Source of the DNA: Rhizobium leguminosarum bv. trifolii WSM1325
GTDB taxonomy: Bacteria > Pseudomonadota > Alphaproteobacteria > Rhizobiales > Rhizobiaceae
Reading direction: 5' to 3'
DNA: 64,000 nt
Assembly: GCA_000023185.1 (NCBI GenBank)
Contig: CP001622.1
Coordinates: 186,001 to 250,000, forward strand
Shown here: positions 1 to 8,835 of the stretch, piece after piece
How the letters are laid out: the number at the start of each line of letters is the position of its first letter
Numbering within the stretch: the first letter of the stretch is position 1
The notes under the pieces: generated by a model
Told to the model about the DNA's origin: nothing
The model's database searches: none
The model's input: the letters and a program-made list of their open reading frames with translations, nothing else
Program-made: the position numbers and the translations under genes

Positions 1-444
1 GGCGACGGCAACAATGTGCTGCATTCGCTGGTCGAGGGTGCCGCCCGCTTCGGCTACCGCATGAACATGGCCGTGCCCCTTGGCTCGGAGCCCAAGGATC
101 ACTATCTGAACTGGGCCCGCAATGAGGGCGCCGAAATCATGCTTTGCCATGATGCCGACCGTGCGGTCGCCGGCGTCGATTGCGTGGTGACCGATACCTG
201 GGTCTCCATGAATCAGGAACATCGGGCCCGGGGTCACAATGTCTTCCAGCCTTATCAGGTCAACGCGGCCTTGATGGCGAAAGCCGGCAATGATGCATTG
301 TTCATGCATTGCCTGCCCGCTCATCGCGGTGAGGAAGTGACGGACGAAGTGATCGACGGTCCGCAATCCGTGGTCTTCGATGAGGCGGAAAACCGTCTTC
401 ATGCGCAGAAGTCGATTCTTGCTTGGTGCCTGGGCGCGATCTGA
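1..444 (+). CDS. argF: Ornithine carbamoyltransferase, C-terminal part (cut by window start)
   Basis: The reading frame is open from base 1, so only the C-terminal 147 residues are present. OTCase makes citrulline from ornithine and carbamoyl phosphate in cytoplasmic arginine synthesis. Seen: a GDGNNV segment at the very start, typical of the second domain, and the [11 protein letters not shown] signature near residue 104 containing the catalytic Cys of the family. The end (…AWCLGAI) is where the family normally ends. hslO follows after 90 bases on the same strand, an order common in rhizobia. Identification is firm; the N-terminal carbamoyl-phosphate site is outside the window. Confidence 0.95.
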   Translation, partial: GDGNNVLHSLVEGAARFGYRMNMAVPLGSEPKDHYLNWARNEGAEIMLCHDADRAVAGVDCVVTDTWVSMNQEHRARGHNVFQPYQVNAALMAKAGNDALFMHCLPAHRGEEVTDEVIDGPQSVVFDEAENRLHAQKSILAWCLGAI

Positions 445-534
445 ACCATAATCGGACGTCGCGAGAGACAGACTCGCGACCGCGTGAGCGAAGGGCACGC
501 TGGCCCATCGCTCTGAAACTAGGAGTTAAAAGCC

Positions 535-1527
535 ATGGCAGAAGCTGCAGCCGCCCTCGGCCAGTTTGATTTCGCCGGCGATGACCATGTCGTCCCCTTC
601 CAGGTGGAAGGGCTGGATGTGCGCGGCCGCGCCGTCCAGCTCGGCCCGATGCTCGACGCCATCCTCGAGCGTCATCATTATCCCGCACCCGTTGCCCGGC
701 TGCTTGCCGAAGTCGTCGTGCTGACGGTGCTGCTCGGCACCTCGCTGAAGTTCGACGGCAAGTTCACGGTGCAGACCAAGGGCGACGGCCCGGTCGATCT
801 TCTCGTCGCCGATTTCTCGACGCCGGAAAATGTCCGCGCCTACGCCCGTTTCGATCAGGCGCTGCTCAACAAGGCGATCGAGTCAGGTGAAACCGAGCCG
901 GAGCAACTGCTCGGCAAGGGCGTGCTCGCCTTCACCATTGACCAGGGCAAGTTCAGCCAGCCCTACCAGGGCATCGTTCCGCTCGACGGCACCACGCTGG
1001 AAGATATTGCCGGCGTCTATTTCCGCCAGTCGGAGCAGATCCCGACGCGCGTCCGTCTTGCCGCGGCCGAACTCTTCGACCGTGACGATGCGGGCAAGCC
1101 GCGCCATCGCTGGCGGGCAGGCGGCCTCGTCGCCCAGTTCCTTCCGGAAGCGCCGGAGCGCATGCGCCAGCCGGATCTCCACGGCGGCGACGGCGACACC
1201 GGCAGCCGCCCGCACGGCGAGGACGATGCCTGGCTCGAAGCGCGTTCGCTGGTCGAGACCATCGACGCCGATGAACTCACCGATCCGCTGGTCGGAACCG
1301 AGCGGCTGCTGTTCCGCCTGTTCCACGAGCGCGGCGTGCGCGTCTACGAACCGCGCGCGGTTTTCGACCGCTGCAGCTGCTCGCGCGACAAGATCAAGGG
1401 CGTGCTGAAGGGCTTTTCGGCCGAGGAGATCGAGGCCAGCCAGGAAGATGGCGAAATCGCCGTGACCTGCGAATTCTGCTCGACCACCTACCGCTTCGAG
1501 CCGGCCGAACTTCAGCCGGCGGAATAG
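535..1527 (+). CDS. hslO: Hsp33 redox-regulated chaperone
   Basis: Hsp33 is a cytosolic holdase that is switched on by oxidation of a C-terminal zinc centre. The 330-residue product has the usual length and the four zinc cysteines: a CSC pair (CxC) near residue 280 and a CEFC pair (CxxC) near residue 314. The ATG is chosen because AGGAG lies at 521-525, a good distance upstream. It follows argF closely on the same strand. A region around residues 210-235 is rich in Gly, Asp and His and looks like a lineage-specific insertion. Function is inferred from the family; identification is firm. Confidence 0.95.
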   Translation: MAEAAAALGQFDFAGDDHVVPFQVEGLDVRGRAVQLGPMLDAILERHHYPAPVARLLAEVVVLTVLLGTSLKFDGKFTVQTKGDGPVDLLVADFSTPENVRAYARFDQALLNKAIESGETEPEQLLGKGVLAFTIDQGKFSQPYQGIVPLDGTTLEDIAGVYFRQSEQIPTRVRLAAAELFDRDDAGKPRHRWRAGGLVAQFLPEAPERMRQPDLHGGDGDTGSRPHGEDDAWLEARSLVETIDADELTDPLVGTERLLFRLFHERGVRVYEPRAVFDRCSCSRDKIKGVLKGFSAEEIEASQEDGEIAVTCEFCSTTYRFEPAELQPAE

Positions 1528-1659
1528 GCGCGGTTAAGGACACGCACAGCGAACAATAAAAGATTAGCGATGATGCAGCACGGTGACTCGACTTCGCGTA
1601 GTCACTGTGCACCTATTCTGTTTCATTGGTTCTGGCCTAAGAAAGCGGATGGGGCGTTG

Positions 1660-2247
1660 ATGAGACTTTTGTTTTTTGTACTCGCGCTCATAGCTGCGAT
1701 GCCACCAGTGAGCTTGGCTGATGACCAGACAGTCCCATGGAAAGAGGTCGGGGGCTGGAGCGTGGCTGTCGACCCGACTTTAGACAATGGCTGTTTTGTT
1801 CTGACTTCCTTTGATGACGACACCATTTTTCGTCTTGGCTTCAATTTCCGCAAAAAGGACAACCCTCTTTACATTCTGCTCGGAAACCCAAACTGGAAAT
1901 CCTTGGAGAAAGGTAAGCATTATCCCATCGAACTCTCGTTCGACCAGTCTAAACGGACGGCTGATGGGAGAGGTCTGGATCTCGATGGCCTCAAATCATT
2001 ATGGATTGATTTCGAGGATCCCGACTTGATTGAGGAGTTCGCTGGTAAACTGAGTTTCCGCGCCAGCTTTGGAGGAAAGCAGATTGTGGCTCTCGGTTTG
2101 AAAGATTCCGCCAGTGCAGCGGATGAGTTGCTCGCCTGCCAAAAGGCGGTAAACGATGCGGTCGCAAAACATCCGGCGCCGCCACAATCAAAAGATCCGT
2201 TCGAAGCAAAGCCAGGCACCCAGGCCTCGGATCCTTTTGACCTTTAG
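1660..2247 (+). CDS. Hypothetical exported protein
   Basis: No family recognised. The frame is open from 1570, but the ATG at 1660 is preferred because the product then begins with a clean signal peptide (MRLLFFVLALIAAMPPVSLA, cleavage likely after the last Ala), giving 195 residues. The mature part has a WSVAVDPTLDNGCFVLTSF segment and an invariable-looking 'DDDTIFRLGF' stretch, with two Cys that could form a periplasmic disulfide. The C-terminal 25 residues are Pro/Lys/Asp-rich. Base composition is lower in GC than in hslO. It converges on apaG. A periplasmic location is inferred; the role is unknown. Confidence 0.7.
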   Translation: MRLLFFVLALIAAMPPVSLADDQTVPWKEVGGWSVAVDPTLDNGCFVLTSFDDDTIFRLGFNFRKKDNPLYILLGNPNWKSLEKGKHYPIELSFDQSKRTADGRGLDLDGLKSLWIDFEDPDLIEEFAGKLSFRASFGGKQIVALGLKDSASAADELLACQKAVNDAVAKHPAPPQSKDPFEAKPGTQASDPFDL

Positions 2248-2382
2248 TAGATTGATGACTGGGCAAGCCCGAGGATCTACGACCGAGGGTACGGCGTCCA
2301 TGCTGGTACTGACTGGAAGGCTGTAGCCGGCCGGATCCACGCGCCGTGCTTGCACCGACGAAACGACCGCGAACCTACGCTC

Positions 2383-2775
2383 TCAATTAAGCACGCGCAG
2401 CAGCCCAGGTGAATCCAGCGAGAAGGCGGGGATGTCGACATCGAACATCTCGCCGTCGTCCGTTTCCATCTGGTAATGGCCGAACATCAGCCCTGAGGGC
2501 GTGTCGAGCGGACAGCCGGAGGAATATTCGTAGGTGTCGCCGGGGCTGAGCCGCGGCTGCTCGCCGACGACGCCGGGACCGGTCACCTCGTCCACCTGGC
2601 CGTTCTGGTCGGTGATGTTCCAGTAACGATTGACCAGTCGAACGGCTATGCCGGAATTGTTGCTGATGACAATCCGGTAACCCCAGACATAGCGGTCGTC
2701 GTCCGGATCGGATTGCTCCTCCAGATAGAACGGCTCGACGACAACTTCGATCTCTCTTGTGAGGGCGCGATACAT
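2383..2775 (-). CDS. apaG: ApaG domain protein
   Basis: ApaG is a small immunoglobulin-like beta-sandwich protein linked genetically to Co2+/Mg2+ efflux and Ap4A metabolism; its biochemical role is unsettled. The 130-residue product shows the family blocks: [26 protein letters not shown], and the glycine-rich [22 protein letters not shown] turn. The frame also allows a start at 2793, but the Met at 2775 gives the normal ApaG N-terminus ([11 protein letters not shown]). It lies between hslO and metZ, as in other rhizobia. Confident in family, not in biochemical function. Confidence 0.92.
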   Translation of the reverse strand: MYRALTREIEVVVEPFYLEEQSDPDDDRYVWGYRIVISNNSGIAVRLVNRYWNITDQNGQVDEVTGPGVVGEQPRLSPGDTYEYSSGCPLDTPSGLMFGHYQMETDDGEMFDVDIPAFSLDSPGLLRVLN

Positions 2776-2997
2776 GCCTTGCACCTTAGTCAAGATATCT
2801 TACCCGTATCTTATAAGAGGCCCTGTCCGTCAAGAAACGGAACAATTATCATCGCTGAAATGGCTGTGATCCGAAGGGTTTTCGATCGTTAAGCCTAATT
2901 GTCAGTGTTAATTCAGTTTCGGAACGCCGCGGCGGGCAAACTTGTTCCCCCCCCCCTCGGTCTCACCCAGTGAGGTCCGGCACGGCCGAACCCCAAG

Positions 2998-3098
2998 CAT
3001 GTCGCGCAAAAGTGTGCAGCGGTTTTGCGATAACGACATGCGTAAAAACAAAAACTAAAGCGCGAGGAGCGAATCTGAAAGATCGCGACGCGCTTTAG
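2998..3098 (+). repeat. Dispersed intergenic repeat, copy A, followed by a hairpin
   Basis: Bases 2998-3053 closely match 49434-49488 and, inverted and shorter, 51307-51339. All three share GTCGC-N5-AGTGTGC-GCGG. It is followed at 3053-3098 by an inverted repeat (CTAAAGCGCG … CGCGCTTTAG) that may serve as a terminator between the divergent apaG and the incoming metZ. The whole 2776-3145 interval has no supportable gene. A run of ten C lies at 2947-2956. Confidence 0.7.
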
Positions 3099-3145
3099 TG
3101 AGATCCGGCCGAACCCGGGTGGGGTCCGGCCGCTCTGGCTGTCGA

Positions 3146-4330
3146 TCAGGCCAAGACCTTGTCAAGCGCCTTGGCGAAATCTTCGATCAGGTCGTCGGTA
3201 TCCTCGATGCCGGCCGAAAGGCGGACCGTGCCCGGGGAAATGCCGAGTTCGGCGCGCGCCTCATCCGTCAGGTTCTTGTGCGTCGTCGTCGCCGGATGGG
3301 TGATCAGGCTCTTGCTGTCGCCGAGATTGTTGGAGATCTTGACGATATCGAGCGCGTTCTGCAGCGCAAAGGCCGCATCCTTGCCGCCCTTCAGCTCGAA
3401 GGCGACCAGCGTCGAGCCGCCGGTCATCTGCTTGGCGATGATATCGGCCTGCGGATGGTCCTTGCGGCCGGGATAGATCACCTTGGCGACCTTGCCCTGC
3501 TCGGCCAGGAAATCGGCGATCTTTGCCGCATTCTCGGTCTGCTGGCGCACGCGCAGCGGCAGCGTCTCGATGCCTTTCAACAGTGTCCAGGCATTGAACG
3601 GCGACATGGCCGGCCCAGTATGGCGGAAGTAGTCGTGCAGGTTCTCGTCGATCCATTCCTTGTCGGAAAGAACGACACCGCCGAGGCAGCGGCCCTGGCC
3701 GTCAATATGCTTGGTGGCGGAATAAACGACGATATGGGCGCCGAGCTCCAGGGGCTTCTGGAAAAGTGGCGTGGCAAAGACATTGTCGACGACGACCTTG
3801 GCGCCGACCTGGTTGGCGAGCTTGGCGACGCCAGCGATATCGATCACTTCGAGCGTCGGGTTGGTCGGGCTTTCCAGGAAGAACACCTTGGTCTTCGGCG
3901 TGATCGCCTTTTCCCAGTTCGCCAGATCCCGGCCGTCGATCAGCGTGCAGTCGATGCCGTATTTCGGCGCCAGCGTCTCGACGACCCAGCGGCAGGAACC
4001 GAACAGGGCGCGCGCGGCGACGATATGATCGCCTGATTTCAGCTGGCAGAGGATCGCCGCGGTGACGGCGGCCATGCCGGAAGCGGTGGCGCGGGCGTCT
4101 TCGGCGCCTTCGAGCATGCACATGCGCTTTTCGAACATGTCGTTGGTGGGGCTGCCGTAGCGGGCGTAGATGAAGCCCTCCGTCTCGCCCTTGAAGCGGG
4201 CTTCGGCCGCCTCGGACGTTTCGTAGACGAAGCCTTGGGTGAGATAGATTGCCTCGGACGTCTCGCCATATTGCGAACGCAGCGTGCCACCGTGGACGAG
4301 TTGGGTTGCCGGGCGCCAGGTCTTGCTCAT
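3146..4330 (-). CDS. metZ: O-succinylhomoserine sulfhydrylase
   Basis: PLP enzyme of the Cys/Met metabolism family that makes homocysteine from O-succinylhomoserine and sulfide in methionine synthesis. Seen: the PLP lysine in SATKHIDGQGRCLGG, the YARYGSPTNDMFEKR entry motif, VVVDNVFATP, and the C-terminal SLGDSKSLITHPATTTHKNL block. The start is set at 4330 (MSKTWRPATQ), 394 residues, because it follows the riboswitch expression platform; the frame is open 36 bases further upstream. Expression is predicted to be shut off by S-adenosylmethionine through the SAM-II element and terminator directly upstream. metZ rather than metB is inferred from the family blocks and the alphaproteobacterial context. 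Confidence 0.92.
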   Translation of the reverse strand: MSKTWRPATQLVHGGTLRSQYGETSEAIYLTQGFVYETSEAAEARFKGETEGFIYARYGSPTNDMFEKRMCMLEGAEDARATASGMAAVTAAILCQLKSGDHIVAARALFGSCRWVVETLAPKYGIDCTLIDGRDLANWEKAITPKTKVFFLESPTNPTLEVIDIAGVAKLANQVGAKVVVDNVFATPLFQKPLELGAHIVVYSATKHIDGQGRCLGGVVLSDKEWIDENLHDYFRHTGPAMSPFNAWTLLKGIETLPLRVRQQTENAAKIADFLAEQGKVAKVIYPGRKDHPQADIIAKQMTGGSTLVAFELKGGKDAAFALQNALDIVKISNNLGDSKSLITHPATTTHKNLTDEARAELGISPGTVRLSAGIEDTDDLIEDFAKALDKVLA

Positions 4331-4348
4331 GCCATCACCTTCACATAA

Positions 4349-4380
4349 CAAAAAAACCGGTCGCAAAAGCAGACCGGTTT
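4349..4380 (-). terminator. Intrinsic terminator of the metZ riboswitch
   Basis: On the minus strand AAACCGGTC and GACCGGTTT form a perfect 9-bp stem around a 9-base loop and run into a T tract, about 20 bases before the metZ ATG. An upstream GACCGGGTTG segment (about 4380-4390) is complementary to part of the stem and could act as antiterminator. Placed between aptamer and start codon, it is the likely expression platform. Confidence 0.85.
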
Positions 4381-4391
4381 CAACCCGGTCT

Positions 4392-4440
4392 TTTTAGCCA
4401 CTTGTTTAACGTGGCTGCAAGCCGACCGGCCAAATCACCA
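4392..4440 (-). promoter_or_regulatory. SAM-II riboswitch aptamer
   Basis: Read on the minus strand, the segment shows the conserved SAM-II core in order: GTGATTTG, a GGTCGGCTTGC stretch, GCCACGTTAAACAAGTGGC and CTAAA. The pseudoknot element GCAGCCACGTTAAACAA is essentially the published consensus for the alphaproteobacterial 'metA' motif. It lies in the 5' leader of metZ and is expected to bind S-adenosylmethionine. Confidence 0.93.
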
Positions 4441-4527
4441 CGGGATAATTCTGCAATACTGCTGTTAGCTGCTTGCGTCAATTCCCCGAGTTTGGTTTTG
4501 TCGGCGGCAAATGATGGATGAGGCATG

Positions 4528-5619
4528 ATGGCTCGCGAAACGGGAATTCTGGCGGATCGCGCGATCTCCGCGCTGTTCGAAACGGGGCGTCTGATCTCCG
4601 AGCGGGAGCTGGACCGCGACCAGATCCAGCCGGCAAGCCTCGACCTGCGCTTGGGCGGCAAGGCTTTTCGGGTGCGTGCCAGCTTCATGCCAGGCCCCTC
4701 GCATCTGGTGTCCGACAAGCTTGACCGGCTGAGCCTGCACGTGATCGACCTCTCCGAAGGCGCGGTGCTCGAAACGGGCTGCGTCTATATCGTGCCGCTG
4801 ATGGAGAGCCTGGCGCTGCCGGCCGAGATGTCGGCCTCGGCCAATCCGAAGAGCTCGACCGGGCGCCTCGATATCTTCACCCGCGTCATTACCGACTACG
4901 CCCAGGAATTCGACAAGATCCCATCAGGCTATTCCGGCCCGCTCTATCTCGAAATCAGCCCGCGCACCTTCCCGATCGTTGTGCGCCGCGGCTCGCGGCT
5001 GTCGCAGATCCGGTTCCGCGTCGGCCAGGCGCTGCTCGGCGAGCCGGAACTGTTGAAGCTGCATGAGAGCGAGACGCTGGTCGCCAGCAAGCTGCCGAAC
5101 GTTTCCGGCGGCGGCATCGCCCTGTCGATCGACCTCGCCGGAGACAAGGACGGCCTGATCGGTTATCGCGGCAAACATCACACCGCCGTCGTCGACGTCG
5201 ACAAGAAGGCCGAGCACGACCTCTTCGATTTCTGGGAGCCGCTCCACAGCCGCGGCCGCAACGAGCTGATCCTCGATCCCGATGAATTCTATATCCTCGT
5301 CTCGCGCGAGGCGGTGCACGTGCCGCCGGATTACGCAGCCGAAATGACCCCCTTCGATCCGCTGGTCGGCGAATTCCGCGTCCATTATGCCGGCTTCTTC
5401 GATCCGGGCTTCGGCCATGCGCCTGCCGGCGGGCGCGGCAGCCGCGCGGTGCTCGAAGTGCGCAGCCACGAGGTGCCCTTCATCCTCGAAGACGGCCAGA
5501 TCGTCGGCCGCCTCGTCTACGAACACATGCAGGAAAAGCCCGCCAGCCTCTACGGCTCCGGCCTAGGCTCCAATTACCAGGCCCAGGGCCTGAAGCTCTC
5601 GAAGCACTTCCGCATCTGA
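4528..5619 (+). CDS. dcd: 2'-deoxycytidine 5'-triphosphate deaminase, long form
   Basis: Belongs to the double-length DCD family of alphaproteobacteria (about 360 residues; classical Dcd is about 190). It is expected to deaminate dCTP to dUTP for thymidylate synthesis. Seen: IQPASLDLRLG at residues 33-43, the dUTPase-like PKSSTGRLD motif near residue 111, and a second DLR/VxR-like half ending with the Gly-rich SLYGSGLGSNYQ tail. Two ATGs occur, at 4525 and 4528. The second is favoured by spacing from the GATGAGG Shine-Dalgarno. Divergent from metZ. Activity is inferred from family membership. Confidence 0.88.
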   Translation: MARETGILADRAISALFETGRLISERELDRDQIQPASLDLRLGGKAFRVRASFMPGPSHLVSDKLDRLSLHVIDLSEGAVLETGCVYIVPLMESLALPAEMSASANPKSSTGRLDIFTRVITDYAQEFDKIPSGYSGPLYLEISPRTFPIVVRRGSRLSQIRFRVGQALLGEPELLKLHESETLVASKLPNVSGGGIALSIDLAGDKDGLIGYRGKHHTAVVDVDKKAEHDLFDFWEPLHSRGRNELILDPDEFYILVSREAVHVPPDYAAEMTPFDPLVGEFRVHYAGFFDPGFGHAPAGGRGSRAVLEVRSHEVPFILEDGQIVGRLVYEHMQEKPASLYGSGLGSNYQAQGLKLSKHFRI

Positions 5620-5678
5620 GGCTTCCCGGCGGCCGCGACTTGACAGCGGCCCCTATCTGTTGGAAATCTCGCTTCATC

Positions 5679-5752
5679 GCGGGTGTAGCTCAATGGTAGA
5701 GCAGCAGCTTCCCAAGCTGAATACGAGGGTTCGATTCCCTTCACCCGCTCCA
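5679..5752 (+). tRNA. tRNA-Gly (anticodon CCC)
   Basis: The 74-base gene folds as a cloverleaf: acceptor GCGGGTG/CACCCGC, D-arm GCTC…GAGC, anticodon loop TTCCCAA giving CCC, T-arm GAGGG-TTCGATT-CCCTT, discriminator T and encoded CCA at 5750-5752. It is the integration target of the island that follows. The island's left end reconstitutes the 3' end, so the tRNA should be functional. Confidence 0.96.
5735..5752 (+). repeat. attL core within tRNA-Gly 3' end
   Basis: The last 18 bases of the tRNA (TTCCCTTCACCCGCTCCA) recur exactly at 36751-36768, and their last 14 recur at 29565-29578. A tyrosine integrase gene begins 131 bases downstream. This is the expected arrangement of an attachment site used by a tRNA-targeting integrative element. 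Confidence 0.85.
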
Positions 5753-5841
5753 AATTGCCTCGCCAAGATGCTTCTATCAAACTGAAAATGCGCAGATATT
5801 AGGATAATATGATTTATTCGGCTTGATTTCGCGCCCATTGA

Positions 5842-5872
5842 TGTGCCACATTAGGTGACACAAAATGTGACT
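5842..5872 (+). repeat. Arm-type-like repeats near attL
   Basis: TGTGCCACA at 5842-5850 is followed by GTGACACA and TGTGAC, i.e. several spaced GTG(C/A)CACA-like units just before the integrase gene. The same GTGCCACA unit occurs twice near the right border (29461-29480). Binding by integrase or a directionality factor is an inference. Confidence 0.4.
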
Positions 5873-5882
5873 CTGGTGAGCC

Positions 5883-7268
5883 ATGGCGAAGGTTGTTGGT
5901 TTGGCCGATTTCGATCGGCATCTTACGAAAAGAAACGGCTTTTACTCCTACAAACGGCGCGTGCCGGCGGCCATCGGTAACCTTGATCCGCGATATCCGA
6001 CCGTCCGGGTTGCCCTTGGAACGAGGGAGGTAGGAGAAGCGCGCGCGAAGCGAGATGCGCACGAGCGGGCGGACGACCTCTTGTGGGCGTCGTTGACCGA
6101 AGGGGGCGACCAAGTTGCGGCCGAGGCTCGTTATAAATCGGCCGTGGCGCGTGCCAAGGCGCTGGGCTACACTTATCGTCATCTGCCCGCGATCCTATCG
6201 GAGGAGAGTGGCGAAAGCATCCTCTCCCGTTTGCGCGCTGTGCAGGACGTCAAGCCGGCCTCGCCGCAGGAAACCGCCATTCTAGGAGGTGTGCCGCGGC
6301 CGCAGGTTTCCGTCTGGCGGGCATTGGAAATCTATATTGAAGAGATCGTGGCGGACGAGATTTCCGGCAAGAGTCCGGCCCAGAGAGAACTATGGGAGAA
6401 TACTAAACGGCGGGCTGTCACATCGTTCGTTGAGGTGTGCGGTGAACTAAACATCGACGAAATCACGCGCGAACATGCCCGACAATTCTACAACAGATGG
6501 CGGGAGAAGATCGCTCCCAACCCGAAATCCGGCCAACATGCAACCCACACTCCATCCTCGGGAAACCGAGAAGTCGGAAATATGCGTGTGCTTTACCAAA
6601 AGTATTTCGAATACATGGGCGTGGAAGACATCACTAATCCATTCCGCAATCTGTCGTTCTCAGAAAAGAAGGTAGGCCAAAAGAAGAAAAAGAAACGGCT
6701 GCCATTTACGGCCGAGTGGATCGAGAAGCACATTCTAAAACCCGGTGCCCTGGCCCGGCTCAATGACCAGGCGCGGGCGATCTCTCTTGTTCTCGCCGAA
6801 ACCGGTTGCCGCCCCTCGGAGGTAGCAAACTTGGTCGAAAGCCAAATATTCCTCGACCACCCAGTGCCGCATATTGCTATCGAGTCGCGGTTAGATCCGG
6901 AAGATCCGAGGGAAATCAAAACCGACGCGTCGGTGCGTGTAATACCTTTGGTAGGCGTCGCCCTAGAGGCTCTGAAGAAGTTTCCAAAAGGGTTTCCGCG
7001 ATATCGCGACAAGGAAAGCAGCATGTCCGCGACTTTGAACAAGTACTTCAGAGAGAATGGCCTGTTTCCGACGGAGAAGCACGTCATCTACAGCTTCCGT
7101 CACGGCTTTGAGGATCGGATGACAGTGGCCGGACTAGATACCGAACTGCGCATGATGCTGATGGGCCACACGAATTCGCGACCAGAATACGGCGAAGGCG
7201 GAACGCTAGAGTGGAAGCAGGCACAACTCGCTAAGATCGCGCTCCCGTTCGACCTGGCAATCGTCTGA
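5883..7268 (+). CDS. Tyrosine site-specific recombinase (island integrase)
   Basis: 461-residue phage-type integrase that would excise and insert the island at tRNA-Gly. The catalytic set is visible in order: Arg in ETGCRPSEVANL (about residue 312), Lys/His region after it, YSFRHGFEDR (about 404) with the second Arg, the LMGH block (about 426), and the nucleophile candidate Tyr in SRPEYGEGG (about 434). The N-terminal 100 residues (FYSYKRRVPA, RVALGTREVGEARAKRD) resemble the SAM-like/arm-binding region of rhizobial integrases, with a core-binding domain at about 140-260. An unusual Lys-rich stretch (QKKKKKRL) joins the domains. Located 131 bases after the tRNA on the same strand, as usual for such elements. 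Confidence 0.93.
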   Translation: MAKVVGLADFDRHLTKRNGFYSYKRRVPAAIGNLDPRYPTVRVALGTREVGEARAKRDAHERADDLLWASLTEGGDQVAAEARYKSAVARAKALGYTYRHLPAILSEESGESILSRLRAVQDVKPASPQETAILGGVPRPQVSVWRALEIYIEEIVADEISGKSPAQRELWENTKRRAVTSFVEVCGELNIDEITREHARQFYNRWREKIAPNPKSGQHATHTPSSGNREVGNMRVLYQKYFEYMGVEDITNPFRNLSFSEKKVGQKKKKKRLPFTAEWIEKHILKPGALARLNDQARAISLVLAETGCRPSEVANLVESQIFLDHPVPHIAIESRLDPEDPREIKTDASVRVIPLVGVALEALKKFPKGFPRYRDKESSMSATLNKYFRENGLFPTEKHVIYSFRHGFEDRMTVAGLDTELRMMLMGHTNSRPEYGEGGTLEWKQAQLAKIALPFDLAIV

Positions 7269-7599
7269 TCCTGTCATATACGGACGTCATCGTCGCCAGG
7301 TGGCGTTTTTTGAGTTCGAACTGCTCTTCAAGCCATGTGTACATCAGCAGATATTCATTCCCGTGAGGGCTCGACGTTATCGCTAACGCAATCCGGTCGA
7401 GGTGAGCTTCAATTTCATCCAACGATACGTAAGCGGGTATGGTGGGAGCGTAAGGCAGTGGAGCCTGTCTTCTGTGCCGTGAAACGACGACGGGAACAGA
7501 GAGGGATACGCTTCGATCCGTTGGTCCAACGGGATTGTGAAGACTACAGACAAGCTCGGTACTCGGCATAGATGTCTTGCTGTTCACGCAACACTCCAC
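7231..7599 (-). CDS. Hypothetical protein, convergent with integrase
   Basis: Up to 122 residues; start uncertain (an internal Met gives a shorter product). The C-terminal half (YVSLDEIEAHLDRIALAITSS…) is amphipathic and reads like a real protein with a helical LDxIAxAI…YxxLEEQFELKKRHLATM pattern that I associate with small proteins beside rhizobial integrases, but I cannot name a family. It overlaps the 3' end of the integrase by 38 bases on the opposite strand. It could be a remnant. Confidence 0.45.
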   Translation of the reverse strand: MECCVNSKTSMPSTELVCSLHNPVGPTDRSVSLSVPVVVSRHRRQAPLPYAPTIPAYVSLDEIEAHLDRIALAITSSPHGNEYLLMYTWLEEQFELKKRHLATMTSVYDRIRRLPGRTGARS

Positions 7600-8835
7600 T
7601 GGGGCGAACTTTCCCTTGAGTATCCCGACATTGCGCCACCCCTGGCGCGCATTCTCGGTTCATCAATAAGCGAAACGGCGTCGTCGAAGAGACTGCCCTA
7701 TCTCGTTAGGTCCGGGCTATTGCCGCGCGGTTCTCGGTTTGCAGGTTCCTCTTGGACGCCGCGGCAAAGAGCCTGGATCTCGGCATTCTGTTCGACAGAA
7801 AGATCAGAATCCGTCACACACATGGTGCGACTTTTCTCCCACGTATTGCTGGATCGCGGCCACGGGTCCCTAGGCCTGTACAAATTCACCGTGCCGTCAA
7901 AGACCCACATGGCTGAACTCCGGGCGAACCTTTCGCATCCGGTGCCGCGGGAATTCGGAGCTCCGGTCTCGATATGCTGTGTTTACGTATGAAGTCAGTC
8001 TCGCACAATCGAAAACGACTGTCCAGCCGTCAGACAATATTTTTCTAACGACCATGGCCGTAACGGAACAAAGACACTGAGTAACCTCTGCAAATTGTCA
8101 ACTATTAGCATAAATGTGCGAATCCTTGGAAAAGCCAAGGATTAGGCGTCTCCACGCGCTGCGCACTTACCCGCTCACTCAGCGATGGTACGATCGAGCC
8201 GTGAGGCTTCCTGCAGCCACGTTGCGCTTACTCCGCAAACGCTGTTGACAATGCGATCAACGTGACATAATGTTTACAGCGTGAGCATGGTGCTCATAAA
8301 AAGCGATTTAATGTAATGGGAAGCTGCTTCGACACATGCTCCACGCCGAGGGGTTCATGACGCGGCCAAGCTTCAGAGTGCGATCGAATCCTTGAGCGTT
8401 CAGAACGGCGCGATGCCGTCCACGCGAACGCTCTGCGGGATCGAATCGAAGATTCGCGGCGTGGTCTGCTGGTCAGATCGGAAAGGGTCGAATCCTTGAG
8501 AAAAACCTTCTGGCTGCTCAATCGATTCAGGAAAGGAGTGTTCTGAAACGCAAGGCGCTTCCACGCATTTGTGCAAGAATGGAAACCAATCGCCGTCTTT
8601 CTGGCGGCACACCATCAAGGATTGAGACTGCTCACGGGCGGCTCGATTTGTGGCGGCTCCGTAGTTCGAAACCTCCCTTGCTGACCGCGCGTTCGCATTG
8701 GCCTTTCGATGAACAGGCGGCGCGTTCTCAACAATGGAGACTTTAAATTGTTGCTATCTATGCCGTCGAATCCTTCTTCGCGGGAAGGGTTCCGTCTCCT
8801 TACATGCGTTCGTTTCCGACGCGCGGAGATGTGAC
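7600..8835. other. 1.2-kb interval with no supportable gene
   Basis: No frame here looks convincingly coding. Minus-strand frames at 7698-7910 (70 residues) and 8400-8618 (72 residues) have a moderately protein-like composition but no recognisable motif. Features seen: a hairpin at about 8121-8145 (AATCCTTGG/CCAAGGATT), a promoter-like pair at 8245-8273, and TCGAATCCTT repeated at 8384, 8488 and 8765, the first two sharing TCGAATCCTTGAG. It may hold gene remnants or a leader RNA for the protease gene. Confidence 0.4.
8245..8273 (+). promoter_or_regulatory. Sigma-70-like promoter upstream of the protease module
   Basis: TTGACA at 8245-8250, a 17-base spacer and TAATGT at 8268-8273 form a near-consensus vegetative promoter on the plus strand. 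The next supportable start codon is at 8836, which implies a leader of more than 550 bases. Confidence 0.5.

Noticed and set aside
2947..2956. C10 homopolymer
   Set aside because: Intergenic and next to no start codon; possible phase-variable tract but nothing to support regulation, and prone to sequencing error.
7537..7992. 151-codon plus-strand frame after the integrase
   Set aside because: No motif, mixed composition, overlaps a better minus-strand candidate; not supportable.
8400..8618. 72-codon minus-strand frame before the protease gene
   Set aside because: Composition is fair but there is no family, no Shine-Dalgarno and it opposes the promoter at 8245; kept only as a note.
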